A stretch of 64,000 nt of DNA from Lactuca virosa (taxonomy: Eukaryota > Streptophyta > Magnoliopsida > Asterales > Asteraceae), in the NCBI GenBank assembly GCA_928212115.1, contig CAKMRJ010004445.1:85332785-85396784 (forward strand), written 5' to 3'. Positions within the stretch are counted from its first letter, which is position 1. Each line of letters starts with the position of its first letter. Position numbers and translations under genes: made by a program. Shown here piece after piece: positions 24,976 through 35,552 of this stretch. The notes under the pieces are model-generated. The model saw only the letters and a list, made by a program, of their open reading frames with translations, was not told the origin of the DNA and made no database searches.

Positions 24976-25748
24976 TGTTGGATTAGGTGTCTAAGCCCAT
25001 AACTATTATTGGTATGTATTCGACCCGAGAGTAGCATGGTCCATTTGGGTTGCATATCATCAGGACAATTTGTTAGGATGGACTTTTGAGAGAAGGTTAT
25101 TTAGGGTTTATTAATATATTATAAGTAATAATATATTAATATGAAATCATATGTTTTAATTAGTAGTGATCAAGAATTAATTTGGAATTAATTTAGTGGT
25201 TGAAAGAGACTAATTAAATCTATGGGGACTAATTATGATAATTAGTTATATTTATATGTGTTGGGCTTATGATCCATGTTGGACCAAGTTTATGTATGGA
25301 TACATAAAGAGTTGGGCCACATGAACCATGGATCATAAAACCCATGGGTATGGATTTGGGTTATATCCATGACCCTAGAAATCCCACATATAAATAGATA
25401 CTTCATTGCCCAAAATCGCCACTTGTATCTTTTTAGAGTTCATGGTGTCTTTTGTGTGCATGGAATTCTCTCTCAAGTTCATCCTTTGTCCATGGTGTGT
25501 TGTGATTCCATTTGAGGCTTCCACACTATTGGGGCTAAGCTCTTTAAGGCCAAATACACCAAGAATTCAAGCTCCATCAAAAGGTATGTCATGCTAACTA
25601 GTATATTATAATTTTATGTTAAATGCATGCTAGTTGTAAGATTAATACCTTGGAAACCATTTGCATGTATAATTAGTGAAAACATAGATCCAAGGTATTT
25701 AGGGTTGTATGTGCACCATAGGATGTTGTAGTATACCAAAACCCAACA
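24976..25748 (+). repeat. LARD-like element 5' LTR
   Basis: TGTTGGATTAGG...AAACCCAACA. It is 15 bp longer than the 3' copy because of an indel near 25425. A diverged fragment of the same LTR family is at 13162-13635. Confidence 0.96.
25389..25397 (+). promoter_or_regulatory. LARD-like LTR TATA box
   Basis: TATAAATAG in sense orientation, repeated in the 3' LTR at 32444-32452. Confidence 0.7.
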
Positions 25749-25749
25749 G

Positions 25750-25765
25750 TGGTATCAGAGCCATG
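25750..25765 (+). other. LARD-like primer binding site
   Basis: TGGTATCAGAGCCATG, one base after the 5' LTR; it is complementary to Met-tRNA. Confidence 0.93.
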
Positions 25766-25844
25766 GGTTGTTTTCAATTATACTTGATGCAAGTTGCTGA
25801 AAAAAAACTGAAAAAAATCGAATTTTTTGCTATCGGGACAGCAG

Positions 25845-25927
25845 ACTCGACGAGTCCAGTGATGGACTCGACGAGTCCATGAACAAATTCATCCAACTCG
25901 TCGAGTTGGTTCATGCACTCGACGAGT
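25845..25927. repeat. Four ACTCG(A/T)CGAGT palindromes
   Basis: Copies start at 25845, 25866, 25896 and 25917. Several extend to 15-19 bp of perfect symmetry, for example CCAACTCGTCGAGTTGG at 25893. They lie about 80-160 bp after the primer site, in the 5' leader. Confidence 0.95.
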
Positions 25928-26699
25928 TGGACCCCCTGACAGCTTATCTTCGAGTTTTTTGGCCTGTTTTGGATTAGAATCATTACCGCAAAGTGTTATT
26001 GTTCATAAAATTTGTTTTTTGATACTATGGTAATGTTTTATTCTCATCCAAATAAAGGATAATAATCAAAGTTTCAAGTTTTATACATGTTTATATGATG
26101 CTTGAAAAATGTTGATTATGAATGTTCATGTTTATGAGTTTGTTTAGATTAATAGGAAAAATTATGAGATAGTTGTTTTCAATCCAAATTAATCTTGAAG
26201 TTGTTCATAATATGTGTTTTTGTAACTTGTCCTCAAGTTACATGAAAAGTCACATTTATGAATTTTAAAACCCATAAAAATTCCATAAGTTATGAAAAAA
26301 ATGAAGAGTCACATTTTTAATGCTTTTAAAGTCTTCCATAACTTGTCTACAAGTTATGGAACTTGAAGGGTTTTTTCCATTAAACCACTTTAAAATTCAT
26401 AAGTTATGGAAACCATAAGTTTTTTGAATTGTTCAAAACTTGTCCTCAAGTTTTGGAAATTGTAAAGTCAAACCCCATATACACTTTAATTCCAAACCCA
26501 AGAATTTTAAAAGTTAAAGTTCAAACTTTATGGACTTCATTAAATTAATTAAAGTGTCTAATTAAAAGAGTTAATAATTCCATAAAGACATGGTTTAAGT
26601 TTAATTAAATTAAGAGTATAGTTTAATTAATAGATTAAACCACCAAGTATTTTAAATGTTTAAAATACACCCTTATACTATTAATATTCATAGTTAATA

Positions 26700-26702
<3 letters not shown>

Positions 26703-26753
<51 letters not shown>

Positions 26754-26765
26754 TATATATATATA

Positions 26766-26799
<34 letters not shown>
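26703..26799. repeat. (TA)n microsatellite
   Basis: A long TA tract with an internal AGATATATATATCT interruption, directly before the structured leader. Confidence 0.97.
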
Positions 26800-26800
<1 letters not shown>

Positions 26801-26870
26801 AAGAACAAAGTCAGTCTTACCGTTAGTAGGCCTCATTCACGAAGCCGGTCTATAAGGGGGGTATAAGGTT

Positions 26871-27505
26871 ACTGCCTATAAAATGGCAGTTTAATGGGTG
26901 TCCACTCTCACCCACCGCTTCCTTGACCGGTGGAGGGTCGTTAGCCGAACGGGTAGGACAAGGACTATAATTCTCCCTTCATTAAAAGTATTAATGATAA
27001 ATACTAAGTAACTAAACCTTTTATAAATACCCAATCTTAGTTACTTAGGAAAAAGTGAATAAGGTGCTAATCCATGACATTACACTTTGCACTTTGTTTA
27101 AGTCGGTTAGTGGAGCGTGTGTGGTTAACCGGCACACTAACTCGTATTTAACAAGGTAGGCAAAGGGTAACCTAATGTTTATCATAGTATCGATGGAGCG
27201 TGTGTGGTTAACCGGCACATCGATTGAGGGGTAAACACTTAAGGGTACCAAGTAATTTGCATGGTTACTTCACACCTTGTTTTGTGATCCTCGGCATCCC
27301 AGTCACAAAACCTGAAGGGCACACTCGAGATTGAAACATGCCATTGAACAGTTCAATGAATCTCAAAGATCTAGGAGTTTCAAAAACCAATTAAAACCTA
27401 ATAATATATATTTCGTTTTCATGGTGGAAATTGGTGAATCGTCATTCGCCTACCTTCAAATATTTTATAGCTTGGATTACGACATCCCTCTTCCAAGTTA
27501 TAAAA
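26871..27505 (+). ncRNA. Run of hairpins in the LARD-like leader
   Basis: Successive inverted repeats are ACTGCC/GGCAGT (26871-26890), GGGTG/CACCC (26896-26913), CCACCG/CGGTGG (26912-26933), a perfect 12-bp arm pair CTAAGTAACTAA (27004-27048), the N1 and N2 hairpins (27106-27141 and 27189-27224), TTTTGTGA/TCACAAAA (27280-27310) and M1 with 13-bp arms (27463-27505). The stretch has no ORF of note. It looks like a structured RNA leader rather than decayed coding sequence. Function is unknown; packaging, dimerisation or translation control are candidates. Confidence 0.6.
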
Positions 27506-27592
27506 GTATTGTGTTGGGTCCTAGCCTTAATATTTCATATTGGGTGTTATATTAAGGACTTTAAATCAGTTATCTTGAGTATCTCCCAAAAG

Positions 27593-28160
27593 ATGTCTGG
27601 TTTAGACATTTATGATCTTCCCAAATCTCTTGAAACAAGCTTTCCTAAATGAAGATGATGTCCCATGGAAATCATACTTCTTTCACCTCCTCCAATTATT
27701 TTCCCTAACCCACAAGTTCCTGAAAAGTTTAAGGTCACTCAAGCCCTATTGGCAAGCAAAGGTCTATGTGTGATCACATCTTGGAGATGTAGTCACATAT
27801 TGACAAGCCGGGAGAGTTGGGTGTCAAAGTCTTGAGAAAGTTGGTGGCTCAACTACTTTCTAAGTCACATAGTGAGTTCTTTTGGAACACCTATGAAACA
27901 GACTATGACAAGACCCTTAATGATCTTATCTATTTGCTAAGATCAACTTCCTAAAAACTTTATGGACATTGACAATGATGACACTGGGAATCCAAAAAAA
28001 GCATTCTCTTCCCAATGGAAATGGATCGGCCATAGTCAACTCGGTTGACCAAATGGTAAAGAGAAAAGCTAAGTCTGAGATAGTCCCATTACCAAAGGGT
28101 CCATATGTTTATATTGCCAAAGAAAGGGGCATTGGTTGCGAAGCTGCCAAATTTACCTAA
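27593..28160 (+). pseudogene. Decayed gag-like segment
   Basis: In shifting frames it gives GLDIYDLPKSL, then DYDKTLNDLIYLLRSTS, and finally GPYVYIAKERGIGCEA, which resembles a zinc knuckle in which the Cys and His positions have been altered. The order is that of copia Gag. Many stops and shifts separate the pieces. It is the only recognisable coding relic of the LARD-like element. Confidence 0.5.
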
Positions 28161-31100
28161 GGATGTTAAAGTCAATAAGTTTGACTCTACTTCAGGTAAA
28201 GTCCACTATCTAACTCTGCTAAGTTTCTATTCTGAGATTCTTGATACATGATGTGACTGGGTCACATGTTGATGTTTTAAGAATCAAAGAAAAGTGAAGA
28301 AACTTAAAGAAAGAATATGCTGAATCTGATCGCGTAGATGGATTTCTATCGCATAGTTTGAAGATCGGATTCTTGAGCTACTTCTTAGGAGTTATGATAT
28401 TTTGCTTAGGAATAGATAACAACAAGTTTTCATATGGATTGTAAGGATAAGTTTTTCCGCAAAGTTTTAAATAAAAGGTAAATCTTTTGATTTTATTTAT
28501 TTTAAAATATCCTTACAATGACATTTGTGAAAATCTGTGTTGCTTATAAGATTCCATTAAGAGCAAGAGTGGAAATATGAATTTGATTCTTTCATTTGTG
28601 GTAGTGTCTAAATTTACCAAATAAGGAAAGATTCTCATCACCCAAGTTTCAGTTGGATAGAAACTTGGAATCATGCAAGTTGTATAGCATGATGAATGAG
28701 AACTTTCGAGCATTGGAAAAATTAAGACTAACTACTTGTTCACATGGGTGTGTGAGTCAAGTGAAGGACTAAGGGATCGGGTACACATTCTTGTGCACTG
28801 GTCAGAGTCCACCACAAAAGATCGATAAGACTATTCGTCATAATTAACTATAGCTCAGTAAATATGGTTATACTTACAAGCTTAAGTGTAATTCTGAGAC
28901 ATTGGAAAAGGTTCCAATGTATGGCAGAGCGAATAAGAAGAATCAATTTAGGCAGAAAGATAAAAGTTTCTCAAATCTGAAAAGATGGGAGAGTACTTTA
29001 GTATCATGTTTTTAAGACCATCTTAATGATTTTGAGACCTTATCACAATTCATCCTCTAAGTGCATTCTGATAGTTAAGAAGAGGAGTTATGAATTATTG
29101 AAGTGGTTAAATCAAGAAGATGATTCATACTCTGTTCCAAAAACAATTCTTAGAGTTATACTCTAAGATTGTAACTTGAGTGACATGTCTTAAAGAAGGT
29201 TTAAAACACTTATCAAATGTAAGAGTAAAAGTTTTCTACTCTTGTACATTTAAAATTGGTAAGTTGTGATGTTTTGGATAAAACAAAGACCAACTAAGGC
29301 CAATTGTGTGAAGTGTTGTCTTGATTAGAATCCACACTATCTCTTGAATATCTGACAAGAAAGTCTTATATGTCAAGAGGACAGTGGGAGACTTAAAGGT
29401 CTTGAAAGTCTCAAGAACTAATCAAGAATAAAACCTGAAGTTCTTCACTAGCACACGACTTGAGGTTTATAACCTATCGTGTTGACATATTCTGTGCCCA
29501 TTCCAGTTAAAGTTGGCTTTGCATATGAGTTCTTAGAGTTCTCAATTGGTTGCACAACAACTTGGAAGCAATGGCAGGCCCTTGAGCTGCCAGGTGGCAA
29601 GAAATTAAGATTGAGTTCAGTCCATATGAGTTTGGATTTGTCATTATCCTTGTCTTGTGACTATGGTTTTGACAATTCACATGGATAAGAACACATACAC
29701 CATTAAATCTAAGGGTCATAAGGTTTCTCTCTGATTCATGAAAATGATGGTGAGGAAACACTTCCACCAAGTAGATTTGAAGTAGATAGTAATTGTGATA
29801 TTTTCATTCTCAAAGTCGTTAGTGGAGCTGTGTGGTTAATCGGCACACTAACATGGACTTGTGAGAAGTGGCAAAGGTCTAAACAATTGAGACTATGATT
29901 ACGACATCCCTTTTCATAGTTCTGAAATTGTTTAGACACACATGTGAGCTATCTAACATAAGGTGTATGATATTGATAAAGTTTTATCAAAGCAATCTAG
30001 TATCAGAAATCTGAACTTTGGTAAGAAAGTCAATAAAGTATTGTTTTTTCTAGAAGTTCAACTGATTTCTGAGTACATGTCAAAGCTAGTGGGCGCATAA
30101 GTGTTATGCTAATAATCATCATGTTAGTGGGAGCATGATAATTATGATAAAGGTTGCAAGTTAGCAATGTTAATTATAGAAAACAAAAGGTTTCAATTGG
30201 GAAAAGTTGTTTTGCTATAATTAAGGGAGAGGAAATTATACTTCATCTCAAATCTAAAAGCTTAGATTGAGGTTTTAATCGTATTTAGTCAAGTATATAT
30301 ATGAATGTTATGTTGGAATGGCTCAACATAAGAAAATTCTAATATAGGGTCCATTATTTGCGTTCTAAAATTCGATTATGATTACGACATCCCTTTTCAT
30401 AATCTGAATTATGAGAACTTGGCAAATTGAAATGGAAATATTATAGCAAAAGACTGGTTTAGTCTTTATGTGATACATCATGAATCGTGTCCCATATGCT
30501 TCAGATATAGGATCGATTGCATGTGCTATATTCATCCTTTCTAAAATTTTCCAAATGTCTGGGGCATTAAGAAGGGAAAGGTCTAGAGATTGGATATGAC
30601 TAAAAGGATTAAACAATTGTCGAGGACAATCTAAGGTTTACCAAAGATTGGTTGCTCAAGGACAGTTGGAAGTATAATGATAATTCTGTAAGGACCATAT
30701 TGACATAATCTGTAAGGAGGAAACTCTTGTTCAGAAGTGATAGTCAAAATGGAATATGGAAATGTTTCAAAGTTAGAAATTATTCAATCTGTGTAAGATT
30801 AGGAAACTTAATGCAAGAAGGATGTTTCCAAGGAGTTGATCTCCTTTGAAATGCTCTGTAATGTTTGTTGTCAAGTCTATCTGACTTTGTGCATAATCAT
30901 TACAAGAGGATCAATGCATATAAGTTTAGAATCTAACAGATTTCAGTAAATGGCATGAATTTGGAATTCTTGCATTTGCAGTGAGGATTTGGGACTATGA
31001 AAAGAGGATCATTGGATTTATGTTCAATTGATCTATTTCACAAAGTAAAGATCATAGACAAACATAGTATGCATACTTGGTGTATGGCATGACTAGTGTT

Positions 31101-32019
31101 TAGAAAACATAGTGTACATGCTTGGAGCATGGGACAACTATTGTTTTAAATTCAAGAATAAAGTTGATAGCTGAAACAGTATACAATGAATAATGTGTAA
31201 TCATACGGTGATAAATAAAAGGTGTTTTATTTATGTTCATAGGTTTTGATACCATATTCGATTCAATTATTCTTGTGTTTCATTTGCATGTTTTGACTTC
31301 CAGAATAAACTAGGTCATTGTTCTGGATGACTAAGTTATTCAAACCATCCACAGTCGGTCATATGTTGGAAGTAGATATGAATTAAGACTGTCATGGGTT
31401 GGCTTGTAGAGGTCTAAGATGTTGGACAAAGGGCTACAACACTCATGAGTGCTCATAAGTTCTGAGTATTGGATTCAACCCGCGCTTATTGGAATCACTT
31501 CATGGATTTTATCACGAGTGATCATGAGACGATAATATCTTATTCTTCAAACCTAGAGATATGAGTTGTTACTATGAGTTGGTTATACATTGATTGCACG
31601 AAACGCATTGGTAACTCGATGTTATAAAACGTGCATTTGTGTATGATTCAACAAGTAGTAGAACAAGCCATATGAGTCGAAGTTTATCCATTCCTTTTAC
31701 CTTGAGGATAAAAGCGATATCTGTGGGCCCCTCGATGATTTGGTGATGACAAACTTTAAAGTGCTCGGCCGGGCCTGGACTGATTTGATTTGTTCAATTA
31801 GTCAGTCGTCATAAATCGAAATCGGGAAAAACAAATGGACAGAGAGAATGATTATAATCCATGTCTCAGTCCATATGATATCTAGAATGGAGGAATATAT
31901 GATCCCTTATCTAATGGACATGTCATTTGATTTGTTCAGAGTTTGACAGCGGCTTTAAGAGCTACGATTGCTAGTCGGGATCTTGGAGTCATACTTGAAT
32001 AATAGTTTTAGACTTATCC
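28161..32019 (+). other. LARD-like interior, no recognisable gene
   Basis: This is AT-rich sequence with stops in all frames. It contains a further N-type hairpin (29818-29852) and two M-type hairpins (29877-29937 and 30362-30418) whose loops match those in the leader. I could not place any pol domain with confidence. Confidence 0.55.
29818..30418 (+). ncRNA. Second cluster of conserved-loop hairpins (N3, M2, M3)
   Basis: N3 has arms GTTAGTG/CACTAAC. M2 has arms reaching about 22 nt on each side, GTCTAAACAATT...ACTATG with the matching right arm. M3 has arms of about 20 nt. M2 and M3 carry the 17-nt loop ATTACGACATCCCTTTT, as M1 does with one C for T. Confidence 0.6.
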
Positions 32020-32030
32020 AAGTGGGAGAC
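32020..32030 (+). other. LARD-like polypurine tract
   Basis: AAGTGGGAGAC directly before the 3' LTR. Confidence 0.85.
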
Positions 32031-32788
32031 TGTTGGATTAGGTGTCTAAGCCCATAACTATTATTGGTATGTATTCGACCCGAGAGTAGCATCGTCCATT
32101 TGGGTTGCATATCATCAGGACAATTTGTTAGGATGGACTTTTGAGAGAAGGTTATTTAGGGTTTATTAATATATTATAAGTAATAATATATTAATATGAA
32201 ATCATATGTTTTAATTAGTAGTGATCAAGAATTAATTTGGAATTAATTTAGTGGTCGAAAGAGACTAATTAAATCTATGGGGACTAATTATGATAATTAG
32301 TTATATTTATATGTGTTGGGCTTATGATCCATGTTGGACCAAGTTTATGTATGGATACATAAAGAGTTGGGCCACATGAACCATGGATCATAAAACCCAT
32401 GGGTATGGATTTGGGTTATATCCATGACCCTAGAAATCCCACATATAAATAGATACTTCATTGCCCAAAATCGCCACTTGTATGGTGTCTTTTGTGTGCA
32501 TGGAATTCTCTCTCAAGTTCATCCTTTGTCCATGGTGTGTTGTGATTCCATTTGAGGCTTCCACACTATTGGGGCTAAGCTCTTTAAGGCCAAATACACC
32601 AAGAATTCAAGCTCCATCAAAAGGTATGTCATGCTAACTAGTATATTATAATTTTATGTTAAATGCATGCTAGTTGTAAGATTAATACCTTGGAAACCAT
32701 TTGCATGTATAATTAGTGAAAACATAGATCCAAGGTATTTAGGGTTGTATGTGCATCATAGGATGTTGTAGTATACCAAAACCCAACA
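32031..32788 (+). repeat. LARD-like element 3' LTR
   Basis: 758 bp, 3 substitutions from the 5' copy, followed by the GCAGC duplication. Confidence 0.96.
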
Positions 32789-32793
32789 GCAGC

Positions 32794-34674
32794 TGCTAAT
32801 TTCAATGACTCTAATCCTCTCAACATTGATGAAAATGAAAATTTCTTCGAGTTCCCTTCAGATGATGATGCTAACCTCTCCGGTTCAGAAGTTCAGGGGG
32901 AGCATCATCCAAATATTCAAATCATTCAGGGGGAGCAAATTAAATTCCACTGTTGATGTAGGATCTACGGCTGCACAAGAACTCCCTCGATTACATGTGT
33001 GGACGAAGGATCGTCCTCCGAACCAAGTGATCGGTAATCCTAATGTTGGTGTACAAACTCGCTCAACTACCAACATCCAAAATGAATGTCATTTTTCAGA
33101 ATTCATATCCATGGTTGAACCCAAATCCATCAAGGAAGCATTGGAGCATGCTGATTGGATTACAGCCATGCAAGAAGAACTGGCAGAATTTCACCGAAAT
33201 GAAGTTTGGACTCTCGTGCCTCCTCCTGTGAATCATCCCATTGTTGGTACGAGATGGGTGTTTTGCAACAAACTAGATGATGCAGGATTGATCATTAGAA
33301 ACAAAGCAAGGCTGGTGGCTAAAGGATTCACTCAGATCAAAGGGCTTGACTACGATGAAACCTTTGCCCATGTGGCACGACTTGAAGCCATCAGAATTTT
33401 TCTTGCTTAAGCAGCTCACAAAGGCTTCAAAGTTTACCAAATGGATCTTAAAGAGTGCTTTTCTTAACGGTGAACTTGACACTGAAGTATATCTTCAACA
33501 GCCTCCCGGATTCATCAATCTCTCATTTCCGAACTATTGCTACAAACTCCGAAAGGCTGTCTACGGACTCAAGCAAGCTCCATGGGCTTGGTACGAGACT
33601 CTCACTGATTTTCTAAAACGCTCAGGTTTTCAAAGAGGTATTCTTGATCCCACACTGTTCCGAAGATCAAATGGTAAACATCTCATGTTAGTGCAAATTT
33701 ATGTGGACGACATCATCTTTGGATCTACGGACCTATCTATGGTTGCTGACTTTGCTAAACTTATGATCAATCGATTTCAAATGAGCATGAATCGGGAGTT
33801 AAGCTTCTTTCTTGGTCTTCAAGTCAAACAGACTAACAGAGGAATCTTTATTCACCAAGAGAAGTACATTTCAGAACTCCTCAAGAAATACTCAATGGAT
33901 ACCTGTGCCTCTGCAAAGGTACCAATGGGCTTCGGACACAAGATTTTTGCCGACCCTTCGGGTGTTTCTGTTGATGAAAAGAAGTATCGTGGAATGATTG
34001 GATCTCTACTCTATCTCACATCAAGTCGTCCGGATATTATGTTCTCAACATGCTTATGTGCCAGGTTTCAAGTCAATCCAAAGATGTCTCATCTTTTGGC
34101 TGTAAAACAAATCTTCCGATACCTCAAAGGTACCAAGAGTCTCAGAATCTGGTATCCAGCAAATGAGAGCTTCCTACTTCAAGCTTACTCTGATTCGAAC
34201 TATGATGGTCTTCAACTCGATCGTAAAAGCACCTCAGGTGGATGTCAATTCTTAGGTGGTCGTTTGGTCAGTTGGTCATCCAAGAAACAGAACTGCATCG
34301 CTCTCTCAACAGCCGAAGCTGAATATATTGTTGCTGCCAGCTGTACTTCTCAGGTTCTGTGGATGAAGTCTCAACTTTTGGATTATGGTTACCGCTTTCA
34401 ACGCATTCCTATCTATTGTGACTCTCAAAGCGCCATTGCCATATCTCATAATCCAATTCAGCACTCCATGACCAAGCACATTGACATAAGGTACCATTTC
34501 ATCAAAGATCATGTACTTAATGGTAACATTGAACTCATTTTTGTTCCATCTGACGATGAGATTGCTGATGTCTTTACCAAGGCATTGGACGAAACCAAAT
34601 TCAATGGTTTTCACAACAAAATGGGTATGATGGTACCAGATCCTCAGTTCTTTCAAGAGACTTGTTCTCTTTGA
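32794..34674 (+). pseudogene. pol: Sire2 pol, second part: RT and RNase H
   Basis: It resumes the hinge after the insertion, with two QGEHH/QGEQ stretches encoded by CAGGGGGAGCA. RT follows: VGTRWVF, KARLVAKGF, SAFLNGELDTEVYLQQPPGF and the catalytic YVDDIIFGS. RNase H has AYSDSNYDG, STAEAEYIVAA and YCDSQSAIAISHNP, and ends near ADVFTKAL before a stop at 34672-34674. Lesions are a frameshift near 32940, TAA at 33408-33410 and a one-base frameshift near 33450. Together with the nested insertion these make the gene non-functional. Confidence 0.93.
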
Positions 34675-35552
34675 TAGATGTGTCTGAAAGAAATCTAGTT
34701 CCGATCTCAAAATCTCTTCATCTCGGAACTACTTTCTCTCAGATACTTAGGATCGTCTTACTTATCTTTGTTTTCTGAACTTCACTTGAATTTTAAGTTG
34801 AACAGTTTATCTTATTCATCACGATTATCAAAGTTCAAACCATCTTCAAAATCTTTGTTTCGGAACTGGCTTCATAATGGAAGTCCGAAATTCCACTCCG
34901 GAAAGGTAATTTTTCTGTACTCCGGAATTTCAAAATCTCTCCGGAAGTTCAAACTGCTCCGGAAATTCAAACTACTCTGGAATTTCAAAACTGCTCCGGA
35001 ATTTTCAAACTCGCTCCGGAATTTTCAAACTGCTACGAAATTTTCAAAATTGCTCCGGAATCTCAAATTTTACACCGGACTATTTCTCACTCCGGAACTA
35101 TCTCAAAAGAAGATATTCAGAACTCATCAATGTGCCTACCGGATCATAATCATTCCAGACTCACTCCTCCTGAATACCAAAGGGTTTTAAGACGAACCAT
35201 TCACAACGGTTACTTGTAGCGATTCTCATCCTATCAACCTTGATTCCCGTGCCATGATTGCACGTTTCCTAAAAGCAAACATCGAATCGTCGGATGATAT
35301 TTCCATTTTAAGCTTCGAACCATTCAACCTTTCACCTTCCCGTTCCATCAATCCTAAAAAGGCACAATTTCATTCAATGCGACCCATTTGATTTCGGATC
35401 TTCATCATTACCTTTTCAACCCGACCCACCTTCCCCTACCTATAAATACCCTTTCAAATTCCCTTTTACCTCTTTACGCTCTCTCAACTTACAAACCTCC
35501 AAAATCTCTCACTGTTCTTCGTGTTCATCAAGCATTCATCAAGTCTTCAACA
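34675..35552 (+). other. Sire2 spacer with CCGGA-rich tandem repeat
   Basis: No gene is apparent. From about 34890 to 35100 an imperfect repeat of some 19 bp, built on GCTCCGGAATTTTCAAA, occurs about nine times. Sire1 has an unrelated tandem repeat in the same position, which suggests the spacer tolerates or favours repeats. Confidence 0.75.

Larger units (their letters stand above)
24976..32788 (+). mobile_element. LARD-like copia-type element without intact genes
   Basis: Its LTRs are 773 bp (24976-25748) and 758 bp (32031-32788), differing by 3 substitutions and a 15-bp indel. The 5-bp duplication GCAGC flanks it (24971-24975 and 32789-32793). A Met-tRNA primer site and a polypurine tract are in place. 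The 6.3 kb interior has no long ORF; only a decayed gag-like segment with a zinc-knuckle relic (27593-28160) is recognisable. Well-preserved ends with a non-coding interior fit a large retrotransposon derivative mobilised in trans by a copia relative. It is the youngest insertion in the window. Confidence 0.9.

Noticed and set aside
29479..29770. Short ORFs in the LARD-like interior as a possible gene
   Set aside because: No family resemblance and stops on all sides; not supportable.
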